Shown one piece after another: positions 1 through 11,000 of a stretch of 64,000 nucleotides of DNA (position 1 is its first letter; each line of letters opens with the position of its first letter). The DNA lies in NCBI GenBank assembly GCA_947044405.1, contig CAMRHE010000462.1:1151001-1215000 (forward strand), given 5' to 3'. The notes under the pieces were generated by a model that saw only the letters and a program-made list of their open reading frames with translations, did not search any database and was not told where the DNA came from. The stretch comes from Leptodactylus fallax. Taxonomy: Eukaryota > Chordata > Amphibia > Anura > Leptodactylidae. Both the position numbers and the translations under genes were made by a program.

Positions 1-540
1 AGAATAGGAGTGTGACGCCTGATGTTCCTAGCCTGTGTGTGGAGGGAGTATCGCATTACTGCTGTTACATGACTGTACACCAGGCCGAGCTTATTTTAGA
101 AATGGTGTGTGAAGGGGAGGAGAAGAAAAGGCTTTTTACATCACCATGGGGCTGAAATTGTTGTTTCAGAAGAGAAAGCAGCTCTTAGCTGTGTGCTAGA
201 TGTTCATTGGAGGCCGAGATGCTAATTAAATTGTGCCTTTGTGTCTCAGTCTTTTCCAGCGTGCGCCATCTTCCTCTAAGTTTCCAGTAGAAATCATTTT
301 CATTTGCTGTTTAGTATTCTTGCACGTCACGATTATGAGTTCAGTTCTGTACTTATAGTCACGGACATGTCTTTATTGATTGTTTAGTCAGATACCTATT
401 GAGTTCTGAAAACGTACGTCAACAAGATAAGATTGGTACGAGCCTTGATTTATACAAAGACCACGTAGAGCCAACAGGGAATTCAGGTATAACTCTCTTA
501 TTTATCTCATTGCCTGAATTCCTGCATCATTTCAGTTTTC
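1..540. other. Single-copy sequence, no feature seen
   Basis: AT-rich sequence with no recognisable repeat, RNA gene or exon. A 76-codon open frame starting at 399 has no recognisable domain and is treated as chance. Confidence 0.4.
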
Positions 541-775
541 TTAAAGGGATTGTCGACCAACAAAAGCGGTATATGATAATAAAAGTAGTAAATATTCACC
601 TTTCCAATCTGCACTCTGTCTCTGTATAGTGGCATCCATAGATGATGTCTTGACACATAAATGTGACCACTGCATTCACTCATTTGCCACCGAGATGAAG
701 AGTCATTAACACTGCGATCACTGCTCTATCCAGTGATTGGCTGCAGTGGTCACATGTTTGTGTCAAGACTTAGGA
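541..775. repeat. TTAA-type MITE fragment
   Basis: It begins TTAAAGGGATTGTC, the terminal signature shared by many elements in this window. Inside is 'tgattggctgcagtggtcac', a block that recurs in similar form near 59650. The right end is not clear. Family assignment rests on the terminus and the internal block. Confidence 0.45.
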
Positions 776-784
776 GAATATTTA

Positions 785-1090
785 GTAAGACTGACATTTA
801 CTATGCCAGTCTGAATCAGTTCCTCTGCTGGCATAAGAGGTTTTGGCCTCTTAATAATTCTGAAGCATTTTGGGAGGTCCAGTGCACCAGAATTGCAACC
901 TAAATCAGCAGGGATCTGGTGTAGATTTTCAGGTATAACTTAAGCTACTTTTCTGCTTCAAATTATAGTAAATCTGTCCTCCTCTCCATTCCACCCACTG
1001 TTTGAAAAAGTGGTCAGCAGGGTGGAAAAGGGACTAAGCAGTACAACTTTGGTGCAAATCGGGCCATGTGCCAAAGGTGCAACGCTTTCA
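785..1090. repeat. Old dispersed repeat (family F) fragment
   Basis: It resembles the segments at 12925-13160 and 18525-18755 in mixed phrases such as 'caccagaattgcaacctaaa' and 'ccattccacccac'. It is degraded and its boundaries are approximate. Confidence 0.3.
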
Positions 1091-1266
1091 CAGAATTTTT
1101 CATTTTGATAAACTCTTCCTATAGCTCCAGAAGCCAGTATACAGATACAGACGGGGCATCAGGAAGTGTTGGAAGTGGAGTTGGGATTAGTGAGTGTTGG
1201 TTATTTTGATATTTTATAACATTCTAAAGTGTTTGCAAATTTTTTTTACTGGCTTAAGAAACTCGA

Positions 1267-1491
1267 TTAGGCTGAGGCTCCATGTTGTGGAAACACAGCT
1301 TTTTTTGTTGCAGATTTGGCTGCGTTTTTTTTGCGCCAAAGCCAAGAATGGCTACAAACGGAATGGGAAATATATAGGAAGTACTTAAACTTCTACCTTC
1401 TGCTCAATTCACTCCTGACTTTGGCTCAAAAAACATAGTAAAATCTGCAACAAAAAAGCTGTGCTTCCACAAAGTTGGGCCTCAGCCTTAA
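1267..1491. mobile_element. Fold-back MITE, family A, copy 1
   Basis: A palindromic element. The left arm opens TTAGGCTGAGGC and contains 'cagctttttttgttgcagat'. The right arm carries the complement, 'atctgcaacaaaaaagctg', and closes with GGGCCTCAGCCTTA. The middle carries 'ccaaagccaagaatgg' facing 'actcctgactttggc'. Related copies are at 2616-2816, 30160-30350 and 60056-60270. No transposase is encoded; its autonomous partner is not in the window. Confidence 0.75.
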
Positions 1492-1623
1492 AAATCTGTT
1501 TACATACCTTGCTAAAAAAACTATAGCTCTTCAAATATGTTTGAGGAGGTGCTGTGGAATGGCACTGAAATAACATGGGGGAAGCCATTGTCTTAGTGCA
1601 TATACACTATATATGTACATAAA

Positions 1624-1625
<2 letters not shown>

Positions 1626-1674
<49 letters not shown>

Positions 1675-1690
1675 CACATACACACACACA
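1626..1690. repeat. (AT)n then (CA)n microsatellite
   Basis: An uninterrupted AT dinucleotide run from about 1626 to 1672, followed by a short ACAC tract to 1690. Confidence 0.95.
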
Positions 1691-1828
1691 GGGCCGGTTT
1701 TAGACAAAGTGGGGCCCCGGGCAGAATTAAAAGTGGGGCCCCAAATGTTGAAATATTGTACCTACTACATGGTCACATTTTGTTAATTTGATGTGCTGCA
1801 GTGCTTACAGGAGTGTTCCTAAGGTCTT
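1691..1828. repeat. GGGCC-rich dispersed repeat (family G)
   Basis: Contains 'agtggggccccgggcag' and a second 'agtggggcccc'. A related GGGCC-rich piece lies at 4055-4110, separated by other insertions, so these may be the two parts of one interrupted element. That link is inference. Confidence 0.4.
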
Positions 1829-2060
1829 TAAGTCCGGGGGCCCCCACGTTGTGAAAACGCAACATTTTACAGTACCTGCAAAGTGGAGGGGATTCTGACT
1901 AATCCTATACACACATTGCAGAAAAAAATCTGCAGAGGAAAAGCTGCGTTTTCACAGCATGTCCACTATACCTTCATAAATGCTGGTGTTTTCCATAAAG
2001 GTATAATAGGTACAGAAAGTCCACAGAGGAAAACTCTGAGATCGCAATGAAAAACGCTGC
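1829..2060. mobile_element. Fold-back MITE, family B, partial
   Basis: Carries the family B hallmarks 'cagcatgtccactatacc' and 'gaaagtccacagaggaaaac', also seen at 5008-5333, 49990-50155, 58033-58218 and 60770-61679. The right end runs directly into a 40-bp tandem array instead of the normal terminus. Confidence 0.65.
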
Positions 2061-2335
2061 TGTATACCAAGACTGAATACTCTCACGTCACCCACTGACC
2101 GCTATACCAGGACTAAATACTGTCACATCAGTCACTGACCGCTATACCAGGACTAAATACTGTCACCCGCTGACCGCTATACCAGGACTAAATACTGTCA
2201 CGTCACCCACTGACCGCTATACCAGCACTATATACTGTCACGTCACCCGCTGACCGCTATACCAGGACTAAATACTGTCACGTCAGCCACTGACCACTAT
2301 ACCAGGACTAAATACTGTCACGTCAGCCACTTACC
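2061..2335. repeat. 40-bp tandem repeat, seven units
   Basis: Seven head-to-tail copies of a 40-bp unit containing 'ctataccaggactaaatac' and 'tgtcacgtcacccactgacc'. The third copy is 5 bp short. Copies differ by a few substitutions. The array starts inside a family B element ('aaaaacgctgctgtatacc'), so it appears to have expanded from the element's own sequence. Confidence 0.95.
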
Positions 2336-2615
2336 ACCGTTTTCCCTCTGCCCTCACAGTATAATCCACAAATAGCGGCTTTTACTGTATAATGTTCTCC
2401 TTGTAGCACCAAACCCTACGATCAGAGTTACTCCATTCCCCATCTTGAGAGCACAACTACCCCCTTGTATTTGCAGATGCCCCTCATAACGCCAGCCAGC
2501 AATTAACCTCTTCCTGCCTGCACTGTAATAGTACACTGCAGTAAACAGGTTGTTCCTAGGCCTACACTTTGCAGAGACTGTAAAATGACTGTTTATGCCA
2601 CGTAGGGCCCTGGCC

Positions 2616-2816
2616 TTAAGGCTGAGGCCCCACTTTGTGGAAAAGCAGCTTTTTTTGTTGCAGATTTTGCTTTTTTGAGTCAAAGCCAAGCAGGGCTACA
2701 ACAGGATTGTGAAATATCTAGGAAGCTTCTTGCACTCCCTGCTCAATCCACTCCTGGCTTTGGCTCAAAAAACAGCAACAAAATCTGCAACAAAAAAATC
2801 CGCTTTTCTGTAACGT
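2616..2816. mobile_element. Fold-back MITE, family A, copy 2
   Basis: Opens TTAAGGCTGAGGCCCCAC, and contains 'cagctttttttgttgcagat' facing 'aaatctgcaacaaaaaaat'. The right terminus is eroded (GTAACGTG where GGGCCTCAGCC is expected). It abuts the terminus of a family B-like piece (GGGCCCTGGCCTTA) on its left. Confidence 0.65.
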
Positions 2817-3077
2817 GAAACACAGCGATTATGGCGGCTGCAGAAATATGTGAGGAAAGTGAATAAAATGTCATCATTTAATCTCATCTACAGCAGGTTC
2901 ATTTTATCTGTGGAGATGCGAGAATTTCCACATATATTTACCGTAATAGGGGAAGAAAGTGCAGAGTAAAATGCATCAAAAGCTCAATGGAAAACGCTGT
3001 GGGAAAAAACAATGTGTTTTTGCTGCTTTTTATCTCCTGTGTTTTTTAGCTGGGTTTTACTGTGTTGGGCCTAATTT
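2817..3077. repeat. Diverged family B-like element
   Basis: Contains 'aatggaaaacgctgtggg' and 'caatgtgtttttgctgc', which recall the right arm of family B. It is strongly diverged and its ends are not sharp. Confidence 0.35.
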
Positions 3078-3528
3078 TTAAAGGGGTTGTCCAGGAATTA
3101 CAGGTTTCTGCAAGGAGGCCGGGGAAGGTGAAAAATAAAACCCACACTCACCTGTCCCTGGTCCTCCCACCCCTGTCCGGTCCAGCGGCGCCCCGGGGCT
3201 TGTTCCAGCGGCAGTTCTCGCCACACGTAACCTCTGAGGCCTATCATCCGCCTCAGCAGCCTAAGGAAAGGAACCTGGATGTCACTCACATACGTTACCT
3301 GTGATGTCACTCACGTACGTCACCTGTGATGTCCCGTGTCCTTTCCTTAGGCCGCTGACTGACCTCAGCAGTTACGTGCGGTGAGGACTTCTGACAGAAC
3401 AAGCCCCCGGGCGCCACTGGACCGGACAGCGGTGGGAGACACCGTGGACAGGTGAGTATGCGCTTTCTTATTTTTCACCTTCCCCGGCCTCCTTGCTGAA
3501 AACAGTAATAACTGGACAACCTGTTTAA
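3078..3528. mobile_element. TTAA-flanked fold-back element E1 (451 bp)
   Basis: TTAA at 3078-3081 and 3525-3528 bound an imperfect palindrome. The left arm reads AAGGGGTTGTCCAG; the right arm ends CTGGACAACCTGT. Inner arms 'gaggccggggaaggtgaaa' and 'tttcaccttccccggcctcc' pair over 20 bp. The centre holds direct repeats of 'gatgtcactcac.tacgt'. A perfect splice-donor-like CAGGTGAGTA lies at 3449-3458, with its mirror on the minus strand near 3146-3153. TTAA duplications are typical of piggyBac-type transposition; no transposase is present. Confidence 0.8.
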
Positions 3529-3554
3529 CATCTCAATATACTGAGCATCACACT

Positions 3555-3790
3555 ATACAATACAATTCTAGTATGTATAATGGTACACATGTACAGAAGA
3601 AAACACAGACAATAATATGCTGTATATACCTACATATATACCATATATTTACACTCATACATTCATATACAATATACACACACACATACCTGTCTACAAT
3701 CATACAGTACTCACACAGTAGCTAACACACATACTGTAAACAAATATACACATATATACATATTATATACATATTAAATATACATATTTT
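3555..3790. repeat. AT/CA-rich low-complexity tract
   Basis: Irregular stretch of 'acatatata', 'cacacaca' and 'atacat' motifs, with no other structure seen. Confidence 0.8.
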
Positions 3791-4339
3791 ACACAAAACT
3801 AACACTTACATTTGGCTGAATTGCTGGGTACACTGGAAATGGAGGATGCTCATGTGCAGCTCTGTCTGGCAGTAGTGAAAGCATCGCAGCAGACTCCCCC
3901 CTGCACACTACCATGTGCTGGATTCCTGCATGTGGGGGGGAGGGGAAGCTAGTAACTGTTTCTAAGTGCAGGCAAACTGTAGAAGCAGCGACCAGCAGAA
4001 TCTGCATCTGCCGATGCTTTCATCTACTGCCGATTAAAAGTCCTAATAGTAGGGAAATTATGGGGCCCCTGAGGATGTTGGGGCCCTGGGCAACTCTTTT
4101 ACACCAAGAGAGGGCAACAGTTTAGTTTTCTACAACACTTCTGGTATATTTCACAGTATGAATGGTCATGATATCATACATACATCTCATACATATCATG
4201 AAATCTGTAACTATATCATAGATTAATGGACTGGATCTCCAAGGCAAGAGCAGCTTTTTGTGACTGACCTTTGCGACTTCGATATGCCCTAATACGGTCT
4301 ATGGAGACAGATTGTCTTATTGAAACAGCTACTTTAAAA
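3791..4339. other. Mixed sequence with a GGGCC-rich fragment
   Basis: Mostly without recognisable features. Positions 4055-4110 ('ggggcccctgagg', 'ttggggccctgggc') resemble the family G piece at 1691-1760. Confidence 0.35.
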
Positions 4340-4672
4340 ATAAAACCCTTAAGAATCAGTACTCACCTCACCTCCTATTTTGATGCTGCCCGGAACTTAA
4401 CTCACCTCGACTCTCCTGGTGCCTGCACAGGGAATGACAGCTCAGCCAATCAATGGCTCCAGCGCTGACCCCCTCAGGGAGTAATTGGCTAAGTGGCATT
4501 TCCTGTGTGCTTAGGGACACCAGGAGAGTTGAGACGAGAGTGGTCCCGGGCAGCATCCGAACGGAAGCAGCAGGGGAATGGTGAGGTGAGTAGTGCTTCT
4601 TTTATTTGCAAACCAATTCTTAACCTGTGCTAAAAAATAAAAATCCCCCAAGACAAACCCTTTAATGCTTTA
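4340..4672. mobile_element. TTAA-type fold-back element E2
   Basis: Left arm 'aataaaacccttaagaa' then 'actcacctcacc'; right arm 'ggtgaggtgagtagtgc' then 'caattcttaa', ending AAACCCTTTAA. Inner arms pair around 'gctgcccgg' and 'cgggcagc', and 'ctctcctggtg' and 'caccaggagag'. A donor-like GGTGAGTAG is at 4585-4593. The central region resembles the element at 40212-40592. Confidence 0.65.
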
Positions 4673-4840
4673 ATTTCTTCGACCGAAAATGTCTGTAATG
4701 TACTGTGGAATCTGTTGGCACTATACAAGTAAGCAAAATAATTAATGAACTGATTTCATTTCATTTGATTTTGATTATATTGATTTTTTTTATTGTCTTA
4801 GAAGGTTTATTTATCTCTCATTAGTTTATGTTTATCACAG

Positions 4841-5007
4841 CTAGAAGACTGACCCATTCATTTCTATGGCCCCATACACCTCGCTATGTAGACAATACCG
4901 CAAGCTGCGCTGTCTTGGTGCCGGTGATCTGCAGGGTTCCGGGTGTCGGATCTCCGCAAATCTAATGATAGGCCATCAATGTTAGAAACCAGATAACCCC
5001 TTTAGGT
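4841..5007. repeat. Dispersed TTAA-type repeat (family I), right end
   Basis: Contains 'ccatcaatgttagaaacc', then AGATAACCCCTTTA. The same end pattern ('aggccatcagtattagaaa', 'ggataacctcttta') is at 15236-15320. It looks like the 3' portion of a longer fold-back family also represented at 30005 and 49700. Confidence 0.5.
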
Positions 5008-5333
5008 TGAAGCCTGACATGGCGTAAATGCTGCGGTAAAAAATGCAGCGTTTTACAGTCTAGCGAATCCCATCCACACATTGCAGAAAAATACCTGCAG
5101 CAGAAATGCTGCGATTTCCAAAACTGTCACGTTTTTGGAAATCACAGCATGTCAACTGTACCTACGGAAAAGCTGGCGGTTTCCTTATAGGTATAATTAA
5201 ATCAGAAAGTCCACAAAGGAAAACTCTGCAGAGTTTCTGTGAAAAACACTACAGGAAAACCCACAATGTGTTTCCACCACGATTTTTCCTGCAGCACTTT
5301 TTCACTGCGGCCTGCTACATGGCCTTAGCCTTA
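5008..5333. mobile_element. Fold-back MITE, family B, nearly complete copy
   Basis: Opens 'gaagcctgacatggcg' and closes 'ctacatggccttagcctta'. Internal palindromic blocks are 'atgctgcgatttccaaaa' facing 'ttttggaaatcacagcat', and 'ctctgcagagtttctgtg'. It is the best-preserved copy of the family here and is useful as its reference. No coding capacity. Confidence 0.75.
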
Positions 5334-5655
5334 ATGTACATTAGGATACAGTCCCTGTTTTTTGTTCTGCTTTCTGAGTATGAATAACGGACGGTATAAT
5401 GGACGAGCATCTGTGACTACCTGTCACCCATCCGTTACCTGTAGACATTAAAATTTAAAAAATAAGGGACACTTAACATCTGTCAAAAGTCCTTTATTTT
5501 CAGTGGAGCCAATGGGCCTATGATGGATTTGGCAATAACGGACGCAAACGGACAACATTATAAATCCCATTGACATTAATGGGATTTTTAATGGATTTTT
5601 GACAGATCCATTTCTATCCATTGTTAACAGTAGTGTGAATGTGCCCTGAGGAGGA
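5334..5655. repeat. Fold-back MITE, family D variant
   Basis: Contains 'tgaataacggacgg' and 'ggcaataacggacgc', then 'tcccattgacattaatggg', and ends 'gtgtgaatgtgccctgagg'. The terminal style (ggg..cattcacac) matches the family D element that follows. Confidence 0.5.
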
Positions 5656-5697
5656 CACATGTCCATGAGTGTTTTGAAAAAACTGTAGCATTTGTCC

Positions 5698-6023
5698 TTA
5701 AAGCCTTATTCACACGAATGGGAAAAATCACGGTGTGATGGCCGATTTTTTAATGACCATCTGAAGGCTGTTTTTAAACACATTGAACACATTTTAAACA
5801 CATTTCAGTATGGCTATTCATATGTCCCATTTCTTTGATGGTCTGTTTCTATGGACCATCAAAAAATAGAACATGTCCTGTTTTTGTCTGTTTTCAACAA
5901 ATTCCTCAATAGACTGGTCTATGAGGAATCCATGATAATGGGTCACAGGTGAATGGAAAATGGATGTGAAAAAACAGACCGTTTTGTCTGTTTCTTTCCT
6001 TAGTACTGTGAATATAGTCTAAG
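5698..6023. mobile_element. Fold-back MITE, family D
   Basis: Opens 'aaagccttattcacacg' and ends 'gtgaatatagtctaagg', an imperfect inverted repeat. Inside, 'gatggtctgtttctatgg' faces 'ccatcaaaaaatagaaca', and 'caatagactggtctatgag' forms a smaller hairpin. A related copy is at 7840-8040. Confidence 0.6.
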
Positions 6024-6179
6024 GGTGCATTCTAATGTAGCAGTGGACACATGTGGCTGAACACCCAGCTGCATGCAAACACCAATGATAGTACAATTAT
6101 AAAGTTGTCTCCCTTTATGACCTACACCTGGATTTGGCTTCAGAGACTGCATCAAGAAATCCTGAAAGTGGGGCCTTAC

Positions 6180-6345
6180 CCCAGGGGCATATCTTGAAGC
6201 TCCTTGGCCCCGATGCACAATCTGTAATGGGGCCCCTAACTACCTTGCGGCATTTAGAATATTGTTCTATTTTATGTGGATAAGGGAACATTGGGGTCTT
6301 GTCAGCGTCCACATTGGTGACTGCTGCCACGGCATTCCTTATATC
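6180..6345. repeat. GGGCC-rich dispersed repeat (family G)
   Basis: Contains 'cttgaagctccttggcccc' and 'caatctgtaatggggcccc'. The same pair of phrases occurs at 48483-48540, which shows it is a dispersed repeat. Confidence 0.55.
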
Positions 6346-7839
6346 TACGCCTCTGCTTTATCCTCAAGGGGGAGTAAAGTAATCTTAGTATAACTGGTCA
6401 GACATTTTCTATACATGCATGTTTTTCCCTTGTAACATTTCCTCCCGAGGTGACTATTCAGTCTGCCAGATGTTAGGATTGTATCCATATTTGCTGTGTG
6501 TGGCCACCTATTTACATCTATGATCTTCATAGTTTTTAATAAACACATGAAGGTAACATTCGATGGCAAGGAATCAGCAGACATTGCTAAATGTCCTTGA
6601 CATCTAAATTCTTCTACAACCGATAAAAAAAAAAAGTCTTTGAAATGTTCTCGGGTTCCAGCTCTGAAAATCAGAAAATCTCATTGCAGGTTTCAGGAAA
6701 TACCAGCAGGAAAAGGTAACAAGTTAATCCCTTAATGACTGGTGTAGCCTTGCGAGATAACCCTTGTAGAGTTGCGTATGGCTTGTGGATGTTTTAGAGC
6801 CCTCACAGTTGAAAATCCTGGTACTGGGATCATCTATAATCCCCATACAGTTCGTGGTTTATTTTCATATACCTGGTTAACCTTTCATTAACACTGTGTT
6901 TCCTTGCTTAAAACAAACACACTGACAGGATCTATATTTCCCTGCAGCAAGCAGACTACTTTACGCCCCTATTGATAGGCTGAGTTTGCAGTGTCACAGA
7001 TTTGCTGTGGATTATCTGCATGCGTGCCTCCTCCTCCTCTGCAGATGGCTGTCATGTTAGAGGGATTACACAGGTTAATGTAGACAGCGCTAAGTGGTAT
7101 CTATTGGCTCAGACCTATGATATCAAACATTCTCAATCTATATCTGTGTGATCAGGGCTGAGCCAATAATAACACTCACCGGTCAATGTGATTTGACACT
7201 GCAGATCTCTGTTTGATTTGCTGTAAATCCACGCTGCCTTCCCCAGGAATTGTAGTATAGGCAGGACTGATAATGATGATGAGGCAAAGCGCCAAGACCA
7301 GACGTAGTAGCACACTGATCATGTGGGCTGTCCCTTGAAGATCCTGCAAGCTGATCATTATTTACTGTAATTATGCACAGCAATTATTAATATTGACTTT
7401 TTATAAAGGGATTTATAATATTAATATAAAAATGATCAATTACTGTGCTGATGACAAGAACAAAAGCAAACCATGTCAAATGAAGAACTCCAGCTCTCAG
7501 GAGGGCTTGTGCTGTTTAATGTTCTGATGGAGACTGTAGATATGTGAAGTATAACTACAAATCTCAGTTTCTACCTGTCAATTCCTTGATCCTAGGGGGC
7601 TCTCTAGTAGATTAATGCAGTGTAAAAGAAAAGAAGCAAGCATTATAATGTTAATTATTTCACCTTCATTAGCCAAGTCACTCTCACTGATGCCTGTATT
7701 AATACTTGCACCCGACTAGGTATACGTGAAATGCTAGTCAGCTAAAATATTAGCTGGTAGATTGAGAAATAATAATGTAATAGAGTTACTAGAGACCCAT
7801 CAATTGCTTTACGGCAGCTTTAATTTGAATGTTAGTGAA
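6346..7839. other. Single-copy sequence
   Basis: No repeat family, exon or RNA gene recognised. Nothing else can be supported. Confidence 0.4.
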
Positions 7840-8040
7840 TGGGGCTACTCACATGACCATTATTTTGACGGTCTGTTGTCACAGGTCATGTCCTATTTTT
7901 GGCTGTTTTCACAGATTACTCCATACACTGAAATGTATGGGGAATCCATGAAAACGGGTGCCCTTCAGTGCAAGATGGCCATGATAAATGGATGTTTTCT
8001 ACGGCCATTTTGCACCTCAATCGTGTGCATCTAGCCTTAG
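7840..8040. repeat. Fold-back MITE, family D, right part
   Basis: Contains 'ttttgacggtctgttgtc' and 'aggtcatgtcctatttttgg', and ends 'gtgtgcatctagccttag'. It is homologous in layout to 5698-6023 but lacks a clean left end. Confidence 0.5.
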
Positions 8041-11000
8041 TAAGAGAGTCGCTACAGTGATTGTCTCTTTCTCTCTGAGGACCAAAGAGATTTGTGCATT
8101 AAACATAATCAGCCCATTGGTTTAAATGGACACTGTATGATGGATGATGCTTCCTTTCACCTATAGAGACGCTGCAGGGAAAATGAACACTTGCTCTCAG
8201 GTCTCCTTGCAATTTATGGTTGATTACAGGGTTGCTTGTCACCAGAAGACTTTAGATAAAAAGGTATATATACACATTTTGTTCCAGTTCTATACTTTTT
8301 TTTATACCCTAGTATCCAGAGACATTAACGGATATCCAAGGCTAAAGGTAGACTGCTTTATTTGAAGTTTCTCTATTTACAGAGGTCACAGATGGTGCTA
8401 CTTTGTGTATGTTATTATGCACTGCTTTTGATAGTTTATTGTATACAGCATTAAAATAGCATCTGTAGTTATCATTTAGGCACCACAGTGTATATACTCA
8501 TTTTTCTTCCATTGCTACTGCAGGGAACATAAAGAAATACATGGCAGTTATTGAAGTCAATGGAAGAAGGTCGCTTGAGTTTTCCAGGCACCAGTAATCC
8601 TCAAGAACACATGGTCACTCAACTTGAGGGGGTTGTCTAATACAGATAGAAAAAAACTGTGCTGTAAATCCTTCCATGCAGATACAATTACTCCCATCTA
8701 AAAGTTACTTACCTTATAAATATGTATCTTGATGCTGGATTTGCATGGATCCATTTGCAAGTTGTCTTTGATGATTCTTCTAAGGGTCTTGAATTTTATT
8801 TGCCACGAGAATTATACAGTACATGGTCAGTCTTATTGCCCCTTACTAGCCAATTTTATTTTTTTAATAGCCAAACAATGGGACAACAATAAAAACAACA
8901 AAAAGGGTACACACCAGACCCTATTTTGAAATAGTTAATAATGTGTAATGCTAAAAAAGACAAATATACATTCAGTTCAGCCTAATACCTTGCGATGTTG
9001 ATCCAGAAAGCAATAATGAGGTAGGAACCAATTTTTCTGATCTTAAGTAAGAAGGTTCTTTCTGACTCCAATTTTTGTAGTCAGAATAAGTCCGTGGATC
9101 AACAACCCATGTCCCATATAGTAACTGTAACTTGTAATATTATGACAGGTCCATAACCCTTTTGAAGAACGCTTTCTGAAGGGGAGACGGTACAGGGACT
9201 TATTTACACCATGCATGCCCTGCTAAGAATTCTGGGCACGAAATGTGCAAATAAGACCCCTTGGTGAAAAAGAGGAACTTGCTCTCAGTAAGTTCACCAT
9301 GATAACTTTCTTTGGCAGAGAGTCCCACAGTCAAATTGCTGTTACACAAAAGAACCCTTTTATGATGATAAAGTAACCTTCTTTCTTCTATACTAGTGGA
9401 TGTGCCCAGGCAAAAATATATTCTGCCTATACGTAGATGAGGGAAATCTCTGTATTGGTCTTTTCTATATACTGTACAGCTGGTGTATTCATGATGGTCC
9501 AGGTTCCTGGGGCTTGGGATTTGCCTAGCCCTCATGTTCTCCAGTTTATATACTATATGTATTGTTGGCAATATTTCCAAGGGCAGTTTTTAATTACCTT
9601 GATGATTATAGCTAAAAAAAACACGATGCGTTAAATAAATTATAACAATGTGGCCCCTCCTTCACTTAGGCCATTAGTAAAAGTAGAGTTTCCTATGGTG
9701 TTTTGTATTATGATAAATAGATGAGTTTATGGTATAGAAGAAATCATGGTGTAATATTTTCATGTAGATGTGCCACAATCCGACACAGTCGCTCATGCCC
9801 ATATTGCTGCAAGGTATGTTGGCACGGTGGCAGGAACTCATAATTCTCTAATTAGCACATTCACCTCACTTAGAGATTATAATAATGATTCCAGTCCCTC
9901 AAGCCTAACAAATACATGTGCTTGTCAGTCGAGTTGTGTGAATCAGGGTGGCTTAGGAGCTCATCTAGTCGCATCGTAATCCTGTGGATGTTTGAGGTTT
10001 CCATGTCATTCTCCTATGAATTCAGCAAGGGTATTAGATGTGCTTTGAGTAAACCCCGCTTTTATGCAGTGATATTGTGGAATATCTTCACTCCACATGT
10101 GCTCGATCGGAAGCTAAGTAGCTGCTCGGAGGGTAATATATGGTTATGGTAGCTTCACAGTTTACAAAACCTGCTGTTTGAGAGGTCAGGGCGCTTGACT
10201 AGGACAGATTGTTTTACCTGCACTGTAAGAAAGGTCATTTACACAATATGTCATAGAATTATTTCTTCTTGCCTGGAGAAATATAAGCTTTGCCTGCATA
10301 AAAAATTGGACACTATTGTCTTGGGTTCTGGATGTGCCTATTATAAAATATAGATAGCACTGCACCCTTAAACATCACAACTCATATCTTCACAGCTTGG
10401 AAAAGAATTCTGGGGTGGTCCTGCTATCTCTCCCCCGGGCGCCGTTTTATACTCCTACACCTTCATTTTTCACTCTCTTTCCGTCTCGCAGGCAACTCGC
10501 TGTTTTCTCCGAGCCTTTGTCAGTCTTTGCAAGTTGTACAGCGATTGGCTCAGCTTTGTCTGCGATACAGCACTGCTCACTTAGCAACAGGGAGATAGAG
10601 AGGCAGAGCAATGCCACCTGCCTTAGCTGACACCAGAGAACAGCTTTGCAGCAGTGTGGACAACGAGCGGCATCACATTCCATTTAACCCTGTCATGGCT
10701 GATTCCTACGCAAGATAAACATGCATGCAGGGTACAGGAGCAGTATCAGATAAAGAGCACAGACTGCATAGTCCACATGATGCTTCTAGTCCAGACTGTG
10801 GAATAAAAGGCAGGAATATAAGATGGTTGTTTCTAATTTGCCAGTGTTTTACAGTTTTATATGTAAAGGTGGCATTGTTTGACATTGGTATGATGTGTAG
10901 TTGGTTGCTACTATGACTAGGACTGCTTTTAGTTGGGACTGTTCTATTGGTGGACCATAGCACTAAATAAATGGACTGTCTTTAGTGTTGCTTTAGATTC

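Noticed and set aside
9200..9580. 126-codon minus-strand open frame
   Set aside because: No recognisable family and no supporting context; treated as chance.
10390..10690. Promoter with a CCAAT box
   Set aside because: One inverted CCAAT-like motif without a TATA box, CpG island or downstream exon is not enough.
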